Assembly (NCBI GenBank): GCA_903859265.1
Contig: CAIOLZ010000128.1
Location: 1-5,825, forward strand
Direction: 5' to 3'
Length of the DNA: 5,825 bases
DNA from: an uncultured beta proteobacterium
GTDB lineage: Bacteria > Pseudomonadota > Gammaproteobacteria > Burkholderiales > Burkholderiaceae_C
Shown here: one piece after another, positions 1 to 5,132 of the stretch
Layout of the letters: each line of letters starts with the position of its first letter
Numbering within the stretch: position 1 is the first letter of the stretch
Program-made: the position numbers and the translations under genes
The notes under the pieces: model-generated
The model's input: only the letters and a program-made list of their open reading frames with translations
What the model was told of the DNA's origin: nothing
The model's database searches: none

Positions 1-517
1 ATGGTGCCAAACGCACACGGGCAAACCCTTTGACGATGCGGGAAGCTGGGCTGCCGGCGGAACCGTCCGCCAGGCCCTGCTCGAGGCATTTCTGAAAGAA
101 CCTTTTTTTGCGAGAACGCCACCCAAAAGTACCGGGCGGGATTTGTTCAACCAGTCATGGCTTGCCGGGCATCTGCGGCCGTTTGATGGTTTATCACCGC
201 AGGATGTGCAGGCAACGCTAACAGAACTGACCGCCCGGGTTTGCGCCCAAAGCCTGCTCGAGCGGCTGCCCTTGTGCAAAAAACTGGTGGTATGCGGCGG
301 TGGCGCCTTCAACCGGCTTCTGATGCGCAGGCTCCAGGACCTGCTGCCGGGCTGCGCGGTAGCCAGCTCGACAGAATCAGGTTTGCCGCCCTTGCAAGTC
401 GAGGCGACTGCATTTGCCTGGCTGGCCAGGCAAGCCGTTGAGCGCAAAACCGGCTCGCTTGAAACAGTTACGGGCGCCAAAGGCGCCCGCATTTTGGGTG
501 CAATCTATCCGGCCTGA
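1..517 (+). CDS. anmK: Anhydro-N-acetylmuramic acid kinase, C-terminal part (partial)
   Basis: This is the C-terminal 171 residues of AnmK, read in the frame that starts at base 2; the start codon lies left of the window. E. coli AnmK is about 369 residues, so a little under half is present. AnmK is a cytoplasmic kinase of the sugar kinase/Hsp70/actin fold. It hydrolyses the 1,6-anhydro ring of anhydro-MurNAc and phosphorylates it to MurNAc-6-phosphate in peptidoglycan recycling. Visible family signatures are a D-x-G-x-W-A-A-x-G stretch near codons 11-20, PPKSTGRDLFNQSWL near codons 41-55, the nucleotide-binding VVCGGGAFNRLL segment, and the C-terminal VEATAFAWLA block. An internal TTG at 143 gives a shorter reading frame, but the homology continues upstream without a break, so it is not the start. 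The gene ends TGA and converges on erpA with a 15-bp gap. In related genomes anmK often follows an M23 peptidase gene, which would lie outside this window (recall, not seen). Confidence 0.95.
   Translation, partial: WCQTHTGKPFDDAGSWAAGGTVRQALLEAFLKEPFFARTPPKSTGRDLFNQSWLAGHLRPFDGLSPQDVQATLTELTARVCAQSLLERLPLCKKLVVCGGGAFNRLLMRRLQDLLPGCAVASSTESGLPPLQVEATAFAWLARQAVERKTGSLETVTGAKGARILGAIYPA
471..495 (+). terminator. Terminator-like hairpin inside the 3' end of anmK
   Basis: A perfect 8-bp all-G/C inverted repeat (CGGGCGCC at 471-478, GGCGCCCG at 482-489) with an AAA loop is followed by CATTTT. This has the shape of a weak intrinsic terminator on the plus strand, but it lies inside anmK, 20 bp before the stop codon. 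The T-run is only four long and offset by two bases, so it may not terminate efficiently. On the minus strand no T-run follows the stem. Confidence 0.4.
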
Positions 518-525
518 AGCCGGAT
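507..525. other. Hairpin at the convergent anmK/erpA junction
   Basis: A perfect 7-bp inverted repeat (ATCCGGC at 507-513, GCCGGAT at 519-525) has a 5-nt loop that contains the anmK stop codon. There is no T-run on either side, so it is not a classical intrinsic terminator. It may stabilise the 3' ends of both converging transcripts or assist termination together with the hairpin at 471-489. Confidence 0.5.
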
Positions 526-532
526 CCGAAAA

Positions 533-898
533 TCAGGTCGAGAACGACGAACCGCAACCACAGGTGGTGGTGGCGTTCGGGTTTTTAATGACAAATTGCG
601 CGCCCTGCAAGTCTTCCTTGTAGTCAATCTCGGCACCCACCAGATACTGGTAGCTCATAGCGTCGATCAGCAAGGAAACACCGTTCTTGGTCATCGTGGT
701 GTCATCTTCGTTGGTGATTTCATCGAAGGTAAAACCGTACTGGAAACCGGAACAGCCCCCTCCCTGCACGAACACGCGCAATTTCAATTCAGGGTTGCCT
801 TCTTCGGCAATCAGATCAGCGACTTTGGCCGCCGCACTGTCGGTAAACAGGATCGGGGCGGGCATTTCAGATTGGATGTTTTCAGCGACTGCGCTCAT
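533..898 (-). CDS. erpA: Iron-sulfur cluster insertion protein ErpA
   Basis: This 121-residue A-type Fe-S carrier binds a cluster and hands it to apo-proteins in the cytoplasm; in E. coli ErpA serves IspG/IspH and respiratory enzymes. The three cluster-ligand cysteines are present: C49 in GGGCSGFQYGF, and C113 and C115 in TTCGCGSSF. They match E. coli C42, C106 and C108 with the same 64-residue spacing. The A-type fold blocks are clear: ILFTDSAAAKV at 16-26, LKLRVFVQGGGCSG at 38-51, and VSLLIDAMSYQYLVG at 74-88. The short, variable N-terminus (1-14) is usual for beta-proteobacterial ErpA. Its position beside anmK and its three-cysteine pattern favour ErpA over IscA. The ATG at 898 has GGAG six bases upstream. 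The gene is 61 bp downstream of the bactofilin gene on the same strand and may be co-transcribed with it; I see no convincing promoter or IscR site in the gap. Confidence 0.95.
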   Translation of the reverse strand: MSAVAENIQSEMPAPILFTDSAAAKVADLIAEEGNPELKLRVFVQGGGCSGFQYGFTFDEITNEDDTTMTKNGVSLLIDAMSYQYLVGAEIDYKEDLQGAQFVIKNPNATTTCGCGSSFST

Positions 899-900
899 GG

Positions 901-914
901 TTGACTCCGGTCAA
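901..914 (-). promoter_or_regulatory. Small inverted repeat holding the erpA Shine-Dalgarno
   Basis: A 5-bp dyad (TTGAC / GTCAA, 4-nt loop) lies two bases upstream of the erpA ATG. On the mRNA the GGAG ribosome-binding motif spans the loop and the first base of the 3' arm, so folding could partly mask it. The stem is short and could be chance. Confidence 0.3.
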
Positions 915-959
915 ATCAGGAAGATCATTGATAGTACACCAATTTGCTCGGGAATTTTT

Positions 960-1355
960 CTACTGGTTATTTGCCGCCAGCTTCAGTGTGGGCTTTTCCT
1001 CCGTACCCAGCAGGGGTCGCAGTTGTCCGGTGATCAAAGCCCCCTGGTGCATCTCCAGAGCCGCGTATTCGACATCGCCCTCGATCCGTGCCTTGGGCTG
1101 CAATTCAAGCATCTGGCCGGCATGCAACGGGCCTTTGACCAGTCCGTTGACGATGATGTGGTCAGCAAACACTTCGCCGGTTACTTTGGCCGACTCGGAA
1201 ATCACCAGAATGCTGGACTGGTCGGCGCTGGCGCGCACATTGCCAATGACTTCACCATCGATGCGCAGTCCATCGGAAAACACCATGTTGCCAGTAATCT
1301 GGCTGCCCTCGGCAATCAGACTCTTGATCGGGGGCTGCTTTTTCTTGTTGAACAT
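960..1355 (-). CDS. Bactofilin (polymer-forming cytoskeletal protein)
   Basis: This is a 131-residue bactofilin. Bactofilins polymerise without nucleotide into filaments built from a right-handed beta-helix; they sit on the inner face of the membrane and localise cell-wall enzymes or polarity factors. The protein starts MFNKKKQPP, resembling the short N-terminal MFxxK membrane-attachment motif of the family. The core, about residues 12-115, consists of short beta-strands with regularly spaced glycines and hydrophobics, for example SLIAEGSQITGNMVFSDGLRI, then GEVIGNV, VTGEVFADHIIVNGLVKGPL, and RIEGDVEYAALEM. The tail (116-131) is polar and probably unstructured. AAGG six bases before the ATG is a good ribosome-binding site. 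The gene starts 23 bp after the DUF6776-type gene, which indicates a two-gene transcription unit, and erpA follows. The family assignment is firm; its particular cargo or shape role cannot be told from sequence. Confidence 0.9.
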   Translation of the reverse strand: MFNKKKQPPIKSLIAEGSQITGNMVFSDGLRIDGEVIGNVRASADQSSILVISESAKVTGEVFADHIIVNGLVKGPLHAGQMLELQPKARIEGDVEYAALEMHQGALITGQLRPLLGTEEKPTLKLAANNQ

Positions 1356-1378
1356 AGGGCACCTTCTTGTTAATGGAT

Positions 1379-2101
1379 TTACAACTTGATCGCCTGCGTA
1401 GCGCGCACTGCCGTCCCCTCGAGAATCCGTGCAGAAACACCTCTCACAAGCACTTGGGCGGGTATTTCAAAGACACCCTCCAAACGACCATACTGCCGCA
1501 CTTTGACCGCCTGCTGCGGCAGCATCACGTTCCAGGGTTTGCCGCTGAGCGTACCGGTCAGCGTCAACTCCAGCCGACCGTTGAATTCTGCGGCATTTTT
1601 GCTGGCCTGGATCACCAGAACCTGCCATTTTAACGTCGCATCCCCTTGCAGGTCTGCCTGCAGACCGCGAATCGCGACACCGTCCACACCACTGGAAGGA
1701 ATCAATTTTTCAAAAAAACCAAGGTCGTCTTTCAATGAACGGTTATCGGCTTCCAACTGTTTGATTTGCTGTAACACTTTTTCTTCAGACGCCTTTTCAA
1801 CCGTCACCAGCGTGCCAGCGGTATTGGCGATTGATTGCGCTTTGTCGCGCTCGTCCTTGGCCTTATCGAGCTCGCCCTGGAGGTCGCTGATTTGGGCACG
1901 CAAGCGGACAATTTCTTCTTTGGAACCGCGATCGAGGCCAGCAATGTCCTTGCCGAATTCAAAGGCCCACAAACCTATAGACGCACAAAACCCGAACACG
2001 ATGGCGATGACCAACCAGCGAAAGGGCCAGGGCAGCGCACTGCGAACGGCCATGCGGGGCGCGCTGATCGTCAAACGGCGGCGGAGCAATCGAAATCTCA
2101 T
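1379..2101 (-). CDS. DUF6776-type membrane-anchored coiled-coil protein, function unknown
   Basis: This 240-residue protein appears to belong to the uncharacterised family found next to bactofilin in beta- and gammaproteobacteria (DUF6776, from memory). It has an arginine-rich N-terminus (1-29), one hydrophobic segment at about 29-47 (LVIAIVFGFCASIGLWAF), a charged heptad-like coiled coil at about 57-127, a FFEKLIP motif at 129-135, and a beta-rich C-terminal domain (about 143-239) in which hydrophobic and polar residues alternate. By the positive-inside rule the N-terminus is cytoplasmic and the coiled coil and C-terminal domain are periplasmic. The layout recalls the non-catalytic front half of bactofilin-associated M23 peptidases, but no peptidase motif is present. 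The ATG at 2101 lacks a clear Shine-Dalgarno; an alternative ATG at codon 17 has none either. The start lies only 28 bp beyond the rpsI terminator and no good promoter is visible, so expression may rely on read-through. Role in cell-wall organisation is inference from the neighbour. Confidence 0.75.
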   Translation of the reverse strand: MRFRLLRRRLTISAPRMAVRSALPWPFRWLVIAIVFGFCASIGLWAFEFGKDIAGLDRGSKEEIVRLRAQISDLQGELDKAKDERDKAQSIANTAGTLVTVEKASEEKVLQQIKQLEADNRSLKDDLGFFEKLIPSSGVDGVAIRGLQADLQGDATLKWQVLVIQASKNAAEFNGRLELTLTGTLSGKPWNVMLPQQAVKVRQYGRLEGVFEIPAQVLVRGVSARILEGTAVRATQAIKL

Positions 2102-2128
2102 GGAGCGCGGAGTCTAGCAGTGGAATGT

Positions 2129-2164
2129 AAAAAGAGCCCCCGGAACTTGCGCTCCGGCGGCTCT
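2129..2164 (-). terminator. Intrinsic terminator of the rplM-rpsI operon
   Basis: A 12-bp stem with a single C-C mismatch (arms 2133-2144 and 2153-2164, 8-nt loop) is followed on the minus strand by five T residues (the A-run at 2129-2133 on the plus strand; the first T overlaps the stem base). It begins 29 bp after the rpsI stop codon. This is a classic rho-independent terminator for the ribosomal protein operon. Confidence 0.9.
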
Positions 2165-2192
2165 CTTATTTGCAACGGAGTGTTGCAGTCGA

Positions 2193-2585
2193 TTAGCGCT
2201 TGGAGAACTGCTTGCGACGGCGAGCACCGTGGAAGCCGACCTTCTTACGCTCGACTTCGCGCGCATCACGCGTCACGAAGCCAGCCTGGCTCAGCATGGG
2301 CTTGAGGGTTGCGTCATAGTCAATCAGGGCACGGGTAATGCCGTGGCGGGTTGCGCCGGCCTGACCGGATTCACCGCCGCCTGCGACGTTGACCATGATG
2401 TCAAACGTTTCTGCGTGGTTCGTCAGCATCAGCGGCTGCTTGCAAATCATGATCGAGGTTGCCCGACCAAAGAAATTTTCGATGGGTTTGCCGTTGACGA
2501 CGATTTGGCCGGAGCCTTTTTTCAGGAAAACACGGGCGACGCTGGATTTGCGACGGCCGGTTCCGTTGTTCCAATCACCGATCAT
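2193..2585 (-). CDS. rpsI: 30S ribosomal protein S9
   Basis: S9 (uS9) is a head protein of the small subunit whose C-terminal tail reaches the P-site tRNA. The 130 residues equal the usual length. Signatures are GTGRRKSSVARVF at 8-20, GGGESGQAGATRHGI at 69-83, TRDAREVERKKVG at 105-117, and the universal basic tail ending FSKR, whose last arginine contacts tRNA. The start ATG overlaps the rplM stop as ATGA, and AGAGAGG lies seven bases upstream within rplM. Translational coupling with rplM is therefore likely, and the two proteins are made from one message. A strong terminator follows. Confidence 0.98.
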   Translation of the reverse strand: MIGDWNNGTGRRKSSVARVFLKKGSGQIVVNGKPIENFFGRATSIMICKQPLMLTNHAETFDIMVNVAGGGESGQAGATRHGITRALIDYDATLKPMLSQAGFVTRDAREVERKKVGFHGARRRKQFSKR

Positions 2586-3052
2586 TTGGCGGCCTCTCTT
2601 TTCACTGCGTTGGCAGAAATACCGGGGATGTCCAGAACCTTGGGCTGTTGGGCGCTATGGGGATGCTCGGCACCACCGTAAACCTTGAGCTTCTTGATCA
2701 TGGCGTAGCCCAGCGGGCCTTTGGGCAACATGCCTTTGACGGCTTTTTCCAGAGCACGGCCAGGGTGCTTGGCTTGCATGTCACGGAAGTTGGTGGACGA
2801 AATGCCACCGGGGTAACCCGAGTGGCGGTAGTACACCTTGTCAAGCGGCTTGGCGCCGGTGACGCGCAGCTGGGCTGCATTGACGACGACAATGAAGTCG
2901 CCGGTATCGACGTGAGGCGTGTAAATGGCCTTGTGTTTGCCGCGCAAACGGAGAGCAACTTCGCTGGCTACTCGTCCGAGGACCTTATCGGTCGCGTCAA
3001 TCACAAACCACTCGTGCACGACCTCAGCGGGTTTTGCGCTGAAAGTTGACAT
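2582..3052 (-). CDS. rplM: 50S ribosomal protein L13
   Basis: L13 (uL13) is an early-assembly 23S rRNA-binding protein of the large subunit. It has 156 residues against 142 in E. coli; the extra length is a short N-terminal lead (MSTFSAKPAEV) and a C-terminal tail after residue 140. Core motifs are WFVIDATDKVLGRVAS at 15-30, VVVNAAQLRVTG at 55-66, YYRHSGYPGG at 74-83, MLPKGPLG at 108-115, and LKVYGGAEHPH at 122-132. The ATG at 3052 is preceded by a purine-rich AGAGAG, a weak Shine-Dalgarno about six bases away, and a long structured leader. It is the first gene of the rplM-rpsI operon. In E. coli L13 is reported to repress translation of its own operon by binding the leader; whether that holds here is inference. 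Confidence 0.98.
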   Translation of the reverse strand: MSTFSAKPAEVVHEWFVIDATDKVLGRVASEVALRLRGKHKAIYTPHVDTGDFIVVVNAAQLRVTGAKPLDKVYYRHSGYPGGISSTNFRDMQAKHPGRALEKAVKGMLPKGPLGYAMIKKLKVYGGAEHPHSAQQPKVLDIPGISANAVKREAAK

Positions 3053-3246
3053 GAGAATCTCTCTGGATAAAGTTGGTTTGGCTAACCTGCGGGGTTAACG
3101 TCCGTGTCCTTCTTTTCCACGGTCGGTGTTCCTTCTTTTGATTCCTGTTGGGAATCTTGCGGGAATCTCTTAGGTGGGTTCATGCGGCAAAAGAGGTAAA
3201 CGCCTTGGCTGCACCTTCGCCGCGGAATTACAAGTTCGCTGCGAAG
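3053..3246 (-). promoter_or_regulatory. Long structured 5' leader of rplM-rpsI (candidate autoregulatory region)
   Basis: About 190 nt lie between the predicted transcription start near 3246 and the rplM ATG. Inverted repeats on the minus-strand RNA are: 3140-3156 (GATTCC/GGAATC, 6-bp stem, 5-nt loop); 3083-3097 (TAACC/GGTTA, 5-bp stem, 5-nt loop); and 3215-3220 with 3241-3246 (CTTCGC/GCGAAG, 20-nt loop). The plus-strand motif GGGAATCT occurs at 3150-3157 and again at 3161-3168, so the single complementary GATTCC at 3140-3145 can pair with either copy. A shorter copy, GAATC at 3055-3059, abuts the ribosome-binding region. A 33-codon reading frame (3183 down to 3082) also runs through the leader. 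Regulation by L13 is inference. Confidence 0.45.
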
Positions 3247-3252
3247 CCCTCC

Positions 3253-3281
3253 ATTATAGGAAGATTATTCGGGCTTGGCTA
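3253..3281 (-). promoter_or_regulatory. Sigma70-type promoter for rplM-rpsI
   Basis: On the minus strand there is a perfect TATAAT -10 box (3253-3258) and, 17 bp upstream, TAGCCA (3276-3281), which matches the -35 consensus TTGACA at four of six positions. The predicted start is near 3246. It is the best promoter in the rplM/rlmJ gap and faces rplM. The box is close to symmetrical, but I see no comparably good plus-strand promoter for rlmJ. Confidence 0.7.
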
Positions 3282-3311
3282 CTGCGCTGAGTAAGGCTGT
3301 ACCATCAGCGG

Positions 3312-4202
3312 ATGTTCAGTTATCGCCACGCATTTCACGCCGGGAACCACGCAGACGTCCTCAAACACACAGTTTTGCTGGCAATTTTGCGCCATATGAC
3401 GCAAAAAGACACGGCCTTGAATGTGTTTGATACCCATGCCGGTGCCGGCCTGTACCGGCTCGACGGCGACTACGCAAAAACCAGCGCAGAGGCTGCAGAG
3501 GGTTTTTTAAAGCTGGTCCAAGCCGCCCCGCCAGAGCAATTTTCGCCCCTGCTGCAAGACTATGTGGACATGGTTGCCAGCTTCAATACAAAAGGGCAAT
3601 GGACGATTTATCCGGGTTCGCCGTTCATCATTCAGCGGCTGCTGCATGGGCGCGACAAACTCAAGCTCTATGAGTTGCATCCAACCGATGTGAAAACGCT
3701 CTCCGCGAATATTGCGCAGCTCGAGGCCGGACGGCAGGTCACCATCCTGCGCGAAGACGGATTTGAAGGTTTGAAGAAATTTTTACCCCCGCCCTCGCGC
3801 CGGGCACTGGTTTTGTGTGATCCAAGCTACGAAGTCAAAACCGACTATGCACGCGTACAGGCCATGGTGTCAGACGCAATGCTGCGGTTTGCCACCGGAA
3901 CTTATGCGGTCTGGTACCCGATCATCCCCAGACCCGAAGCCCACGACGTTCCGCGCAAGCTCAAAACGCTGGCCAACAAATCGGGCAAAAGCTGGCTGGG
4001 CGCCACTTTGACAATCAAAAACAGCAAGCTGACGCAAGACGCGGATGGCGAAGTAGTCCGCCCGGGCTTGCCGGCTAGCGGCATGTTCATCATCAACCCG
4101 CCACACACGCTGCGCGAAGGGCTGAAGGCAGCCCTTCCTCAACTGGTCAAGCTTTTAGGACAGGACCAGCACGCCACCTTCACCCTGGAAGCCGGCGGCT
4201 GA
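3312..4202 (+). CDS. rlmJ: 23S rRNA (adenine(2030)-N6)-methyltransferase
   Basis: RlmJ (YhiR/ComJ family) uses SAM to methylate N6 of A2030 in 23S rRNA, acting on RNA before the 50S subunit is complete. The 296 residues are slightly longer than the E. coli enzyme (about 280). The N-terminus SYRHAFHAGNHADVLKH (3-19) is the family hallmark and includes Y4, H6 and K18, known to matter in E. coli. FDTHAGAGLY (39-48) is the SAM-binding motif I. The catalytic motif is DPSYE at 170-174 rather than the usual DPPY of N6-adenine methyltransferases. RFATGTYAVWYP and ASGMFIINPP are further conserved blocks. The ATG at 3312 is fixed by the conserved N-terminus, although the Shine-Dalgarno is weak (TAAGG 15 bases upstream). 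The gene is transcribed divergently from rplM and converges on metF with a 10-bp gap, where no clear terminator is seen. Confidence 0.95.
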   Translation: MFSYRHAFHAGNHADVLKHTVLLAILRHMTQKDTALNVFDTHAGAGLYRLDGDYAKTSAEAAEGFLKLVQAAPPEQFSPLLQDYVDMVASFNTKGQWTIYPGSPFIIQRLLHGRDKLKLYELHPTDVKTLSANIAQLEAGRQVTILREDGFEGLKKFLPPPSRRALVLCDPSYEVKTDYARVQAMVSDAMLRFATGTYAVWYPIIPRPEAHDVPRKLKTLANKSGKSWLGATLTIKNSKLTQDADGEVVRPGLPASGMFIINPPHTLREGLKAALPQLVKLLGQDQHATFTLEAGG

Positions 4203-4212
4203 ACCTTTTGCC

Positions 4213-5082
4213 CTAAGCGGCTAGCTGTTGGGACACTTGCGGCACCAGCAACAGCCGTTCACACAGAGTCACCGTGGGCGCGCTTTGATTCATCGTGTAG
4301 AAGTGCAAGGCGGGCGCCCCCCCGGCAATCAGTTTTTCGCAGAGATTGGTCACCACGTCCATGCCAAACGCACGGATGGATTCCAAATCGTCTCCAAAAC
4401 CCTGCAGCCTCAGCCGTATCCATCGGGGTATCTCAGCCCCGCAGGCGTCCGAGAAGCGCATCAACTGGGTGGAGTTGGTGATCGGCATGATGCCAGGAAC
4501 GATTGGAATGTGCAGCCCCATTGCCGCTACTTCATCGCGGAAACGGAAATAGGCGTCCGGGTTGAAAAAATATTGGGTGATCGCCGAATTCGCGCCCGCG
4601 TGCACCTTGGCGGCAAATGCATCGAGGTCAGCGCGTGGATTAGCGGCTTGCGGGTGGGTCTCGGGATAGGCAGCAACTTCAATCGAAAACGTTTCGCCCA
4701 TCTCGGCACGAATAAACGCGACCAAGTCACTGGCGTAACGGAAATCGCCCGTTGCCTGATAGCCGGCCGGCAAATCGCCGCGCAGAGCCACGATGCGGCG
4801 CACGCCCATCGCCTTGAGCTCAGCCAGTTGCTCGCGCACCGTCGCTCTGGACGCACCAATGCAGGAAAAATGGGAGGCAGCGCGAGCCCCCTCGGTCAGC
4901 ATTTCGCGCAGCGTGCTGAACGTGCCTTCCTGAGTGCTGCCTCCTGCGCCATACGTGACCGAGCAAAACTCGGGGTTCAGCGGATACAAATTTTCTCGGA
5001 CGAGGCGCAGCTTGGCCGCGCTTTCGGCGTTTTTGGCCGGAAAAAATTCCAGGCTCAGTGGGACACGAGAATGATGTGACAT
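4213..5082 (-). CDS. metF: 5,10-methylenetetrahydrofolate reductase
   Basis: MetF is a cytoplasmic FAD enzyme that reduces 5,10-methylene-THF to 5-methyl-THF, the methyl donor for methionine synthesis. From the ATG at 5082 the protein is 289 residues, close to E. coli (296), and forms one TIM-barrel domain. Key elements are SLEFFP (10-15) with the catalytic glutamate E12 (E. coli E28), SVTYGAGG (41-48), VALRGDLP (98-105) with D103 (E. coli D120) near the flavin, EVAAYPETHP (135-144), ITQYFF (168-173), PGIMPITN (196-203) and LHFYTMN (259-265). An upstream TTG at 5115 would add 11 residues (MPGCGPLEEGR), but GAGGAGG five bases before the ATG at 5082 and the family alignment fix the shorter start. 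tlyA ends 50 bp upstream on the same strand, so the two are probably co-transcribed. In related genomes ahcY often lies further upstream, which would make this a methyl-cycle operon; that gene is outside the window. Confidence 0.97.
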   Translation of the reverse strand: MSHHSRVPLSLEFFPAKNAESAAKLRLVRENLYPLNPEFCSVTYGAGGSTQEGTFSTLREMLTEGARAASHFSCIGASRATVREQLAELKAMGVRRIVALRGDLPAGYQATGDFRYASDLVAFIRAEMGETFSIEVAAYPETHPQAANPRADLDAFAAKVHAGANSAITQYFFNPDAYFRFRDEVAAMGLHIPIVPGIMPITNSTQLMRFSDACGAEIPRWIRLRLQGFGDDLESIRAFGMDVVTNLCEKLIAGGAPALHFYTMNQSAPTVTLCERLLLVPQVSQQLAA

Positions 5083-5103
5083 CCTTCCCTCCTCTAACGG
5101 ACC

Positions 5104-5122
5104 GCAACCCGGCAAGGGTTGC
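5104..5122 (-). other. Hairpin between tlyA and metF
   Basis: A perfect 7-bp inverted repeat (GCAACCC at 5104-5110, GGGTTGC at 5116-5122) with a 5-nt loop lies in the 50-bp gap between the tlyA stop and the metF ribosome-binding site. No T-run follows on the minus strand, so it is not an intrinsic terminator. It could be an RNA-processing or stability element, or a site for a dimeric protein. Confidence 0.5.
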
Positions 5123-5132
5123 AGCTATGGAT

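Noticed and set aside
687..1373. 228-codon plus-strand reading frame
   Set aside because: It lies antisense to erpA and the bactofilin gene, both firmly identified; the translation shows no recognisable motif and crosses a gene boundary.
1386..2117. 243-codon plus-strand reading frame
   Set aside because: It is antisense to the DUF6776-type gene, with a Ser/Arg-rich translation typical of a shadow frame in G/C-rich DNA.
2229..2681. 150-codon plus-strand reading frame over rpsI/rplM
   Set aside because: It is antisense to two conserved ribosomal protein genes.
3228..3268. Plus-strand promoter for rlmJ (TTACAA with CATTAT, or GATTAT)
   Set aside because: Hexamers match the consensus poorly, and the A/T core is better explained as the rplM -10 box read from the other strand.
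4190..4230. Possible terminator between rlmJ and metF
   Set aside because: Only a 4-bp stem (AGCC/GGCT) before CCTTTT could be drawn, too weak to call.
4228..5079. 283-codon plus-strand reading frame
   Set aside because: It is a near-complete antisense shadow of metF, rich in His, Arg and Gln and lacking family motifs. metF has every catalytic residue and a strong Shine-Dalgarno.
5083..5115. TTG start at 5115 adding 11 residues to MetF
   Set aside because: The extension falls within the intergenic hairpin, is not family-like, and the ATG at 5082 has an excellent Shine-Dalgarno.
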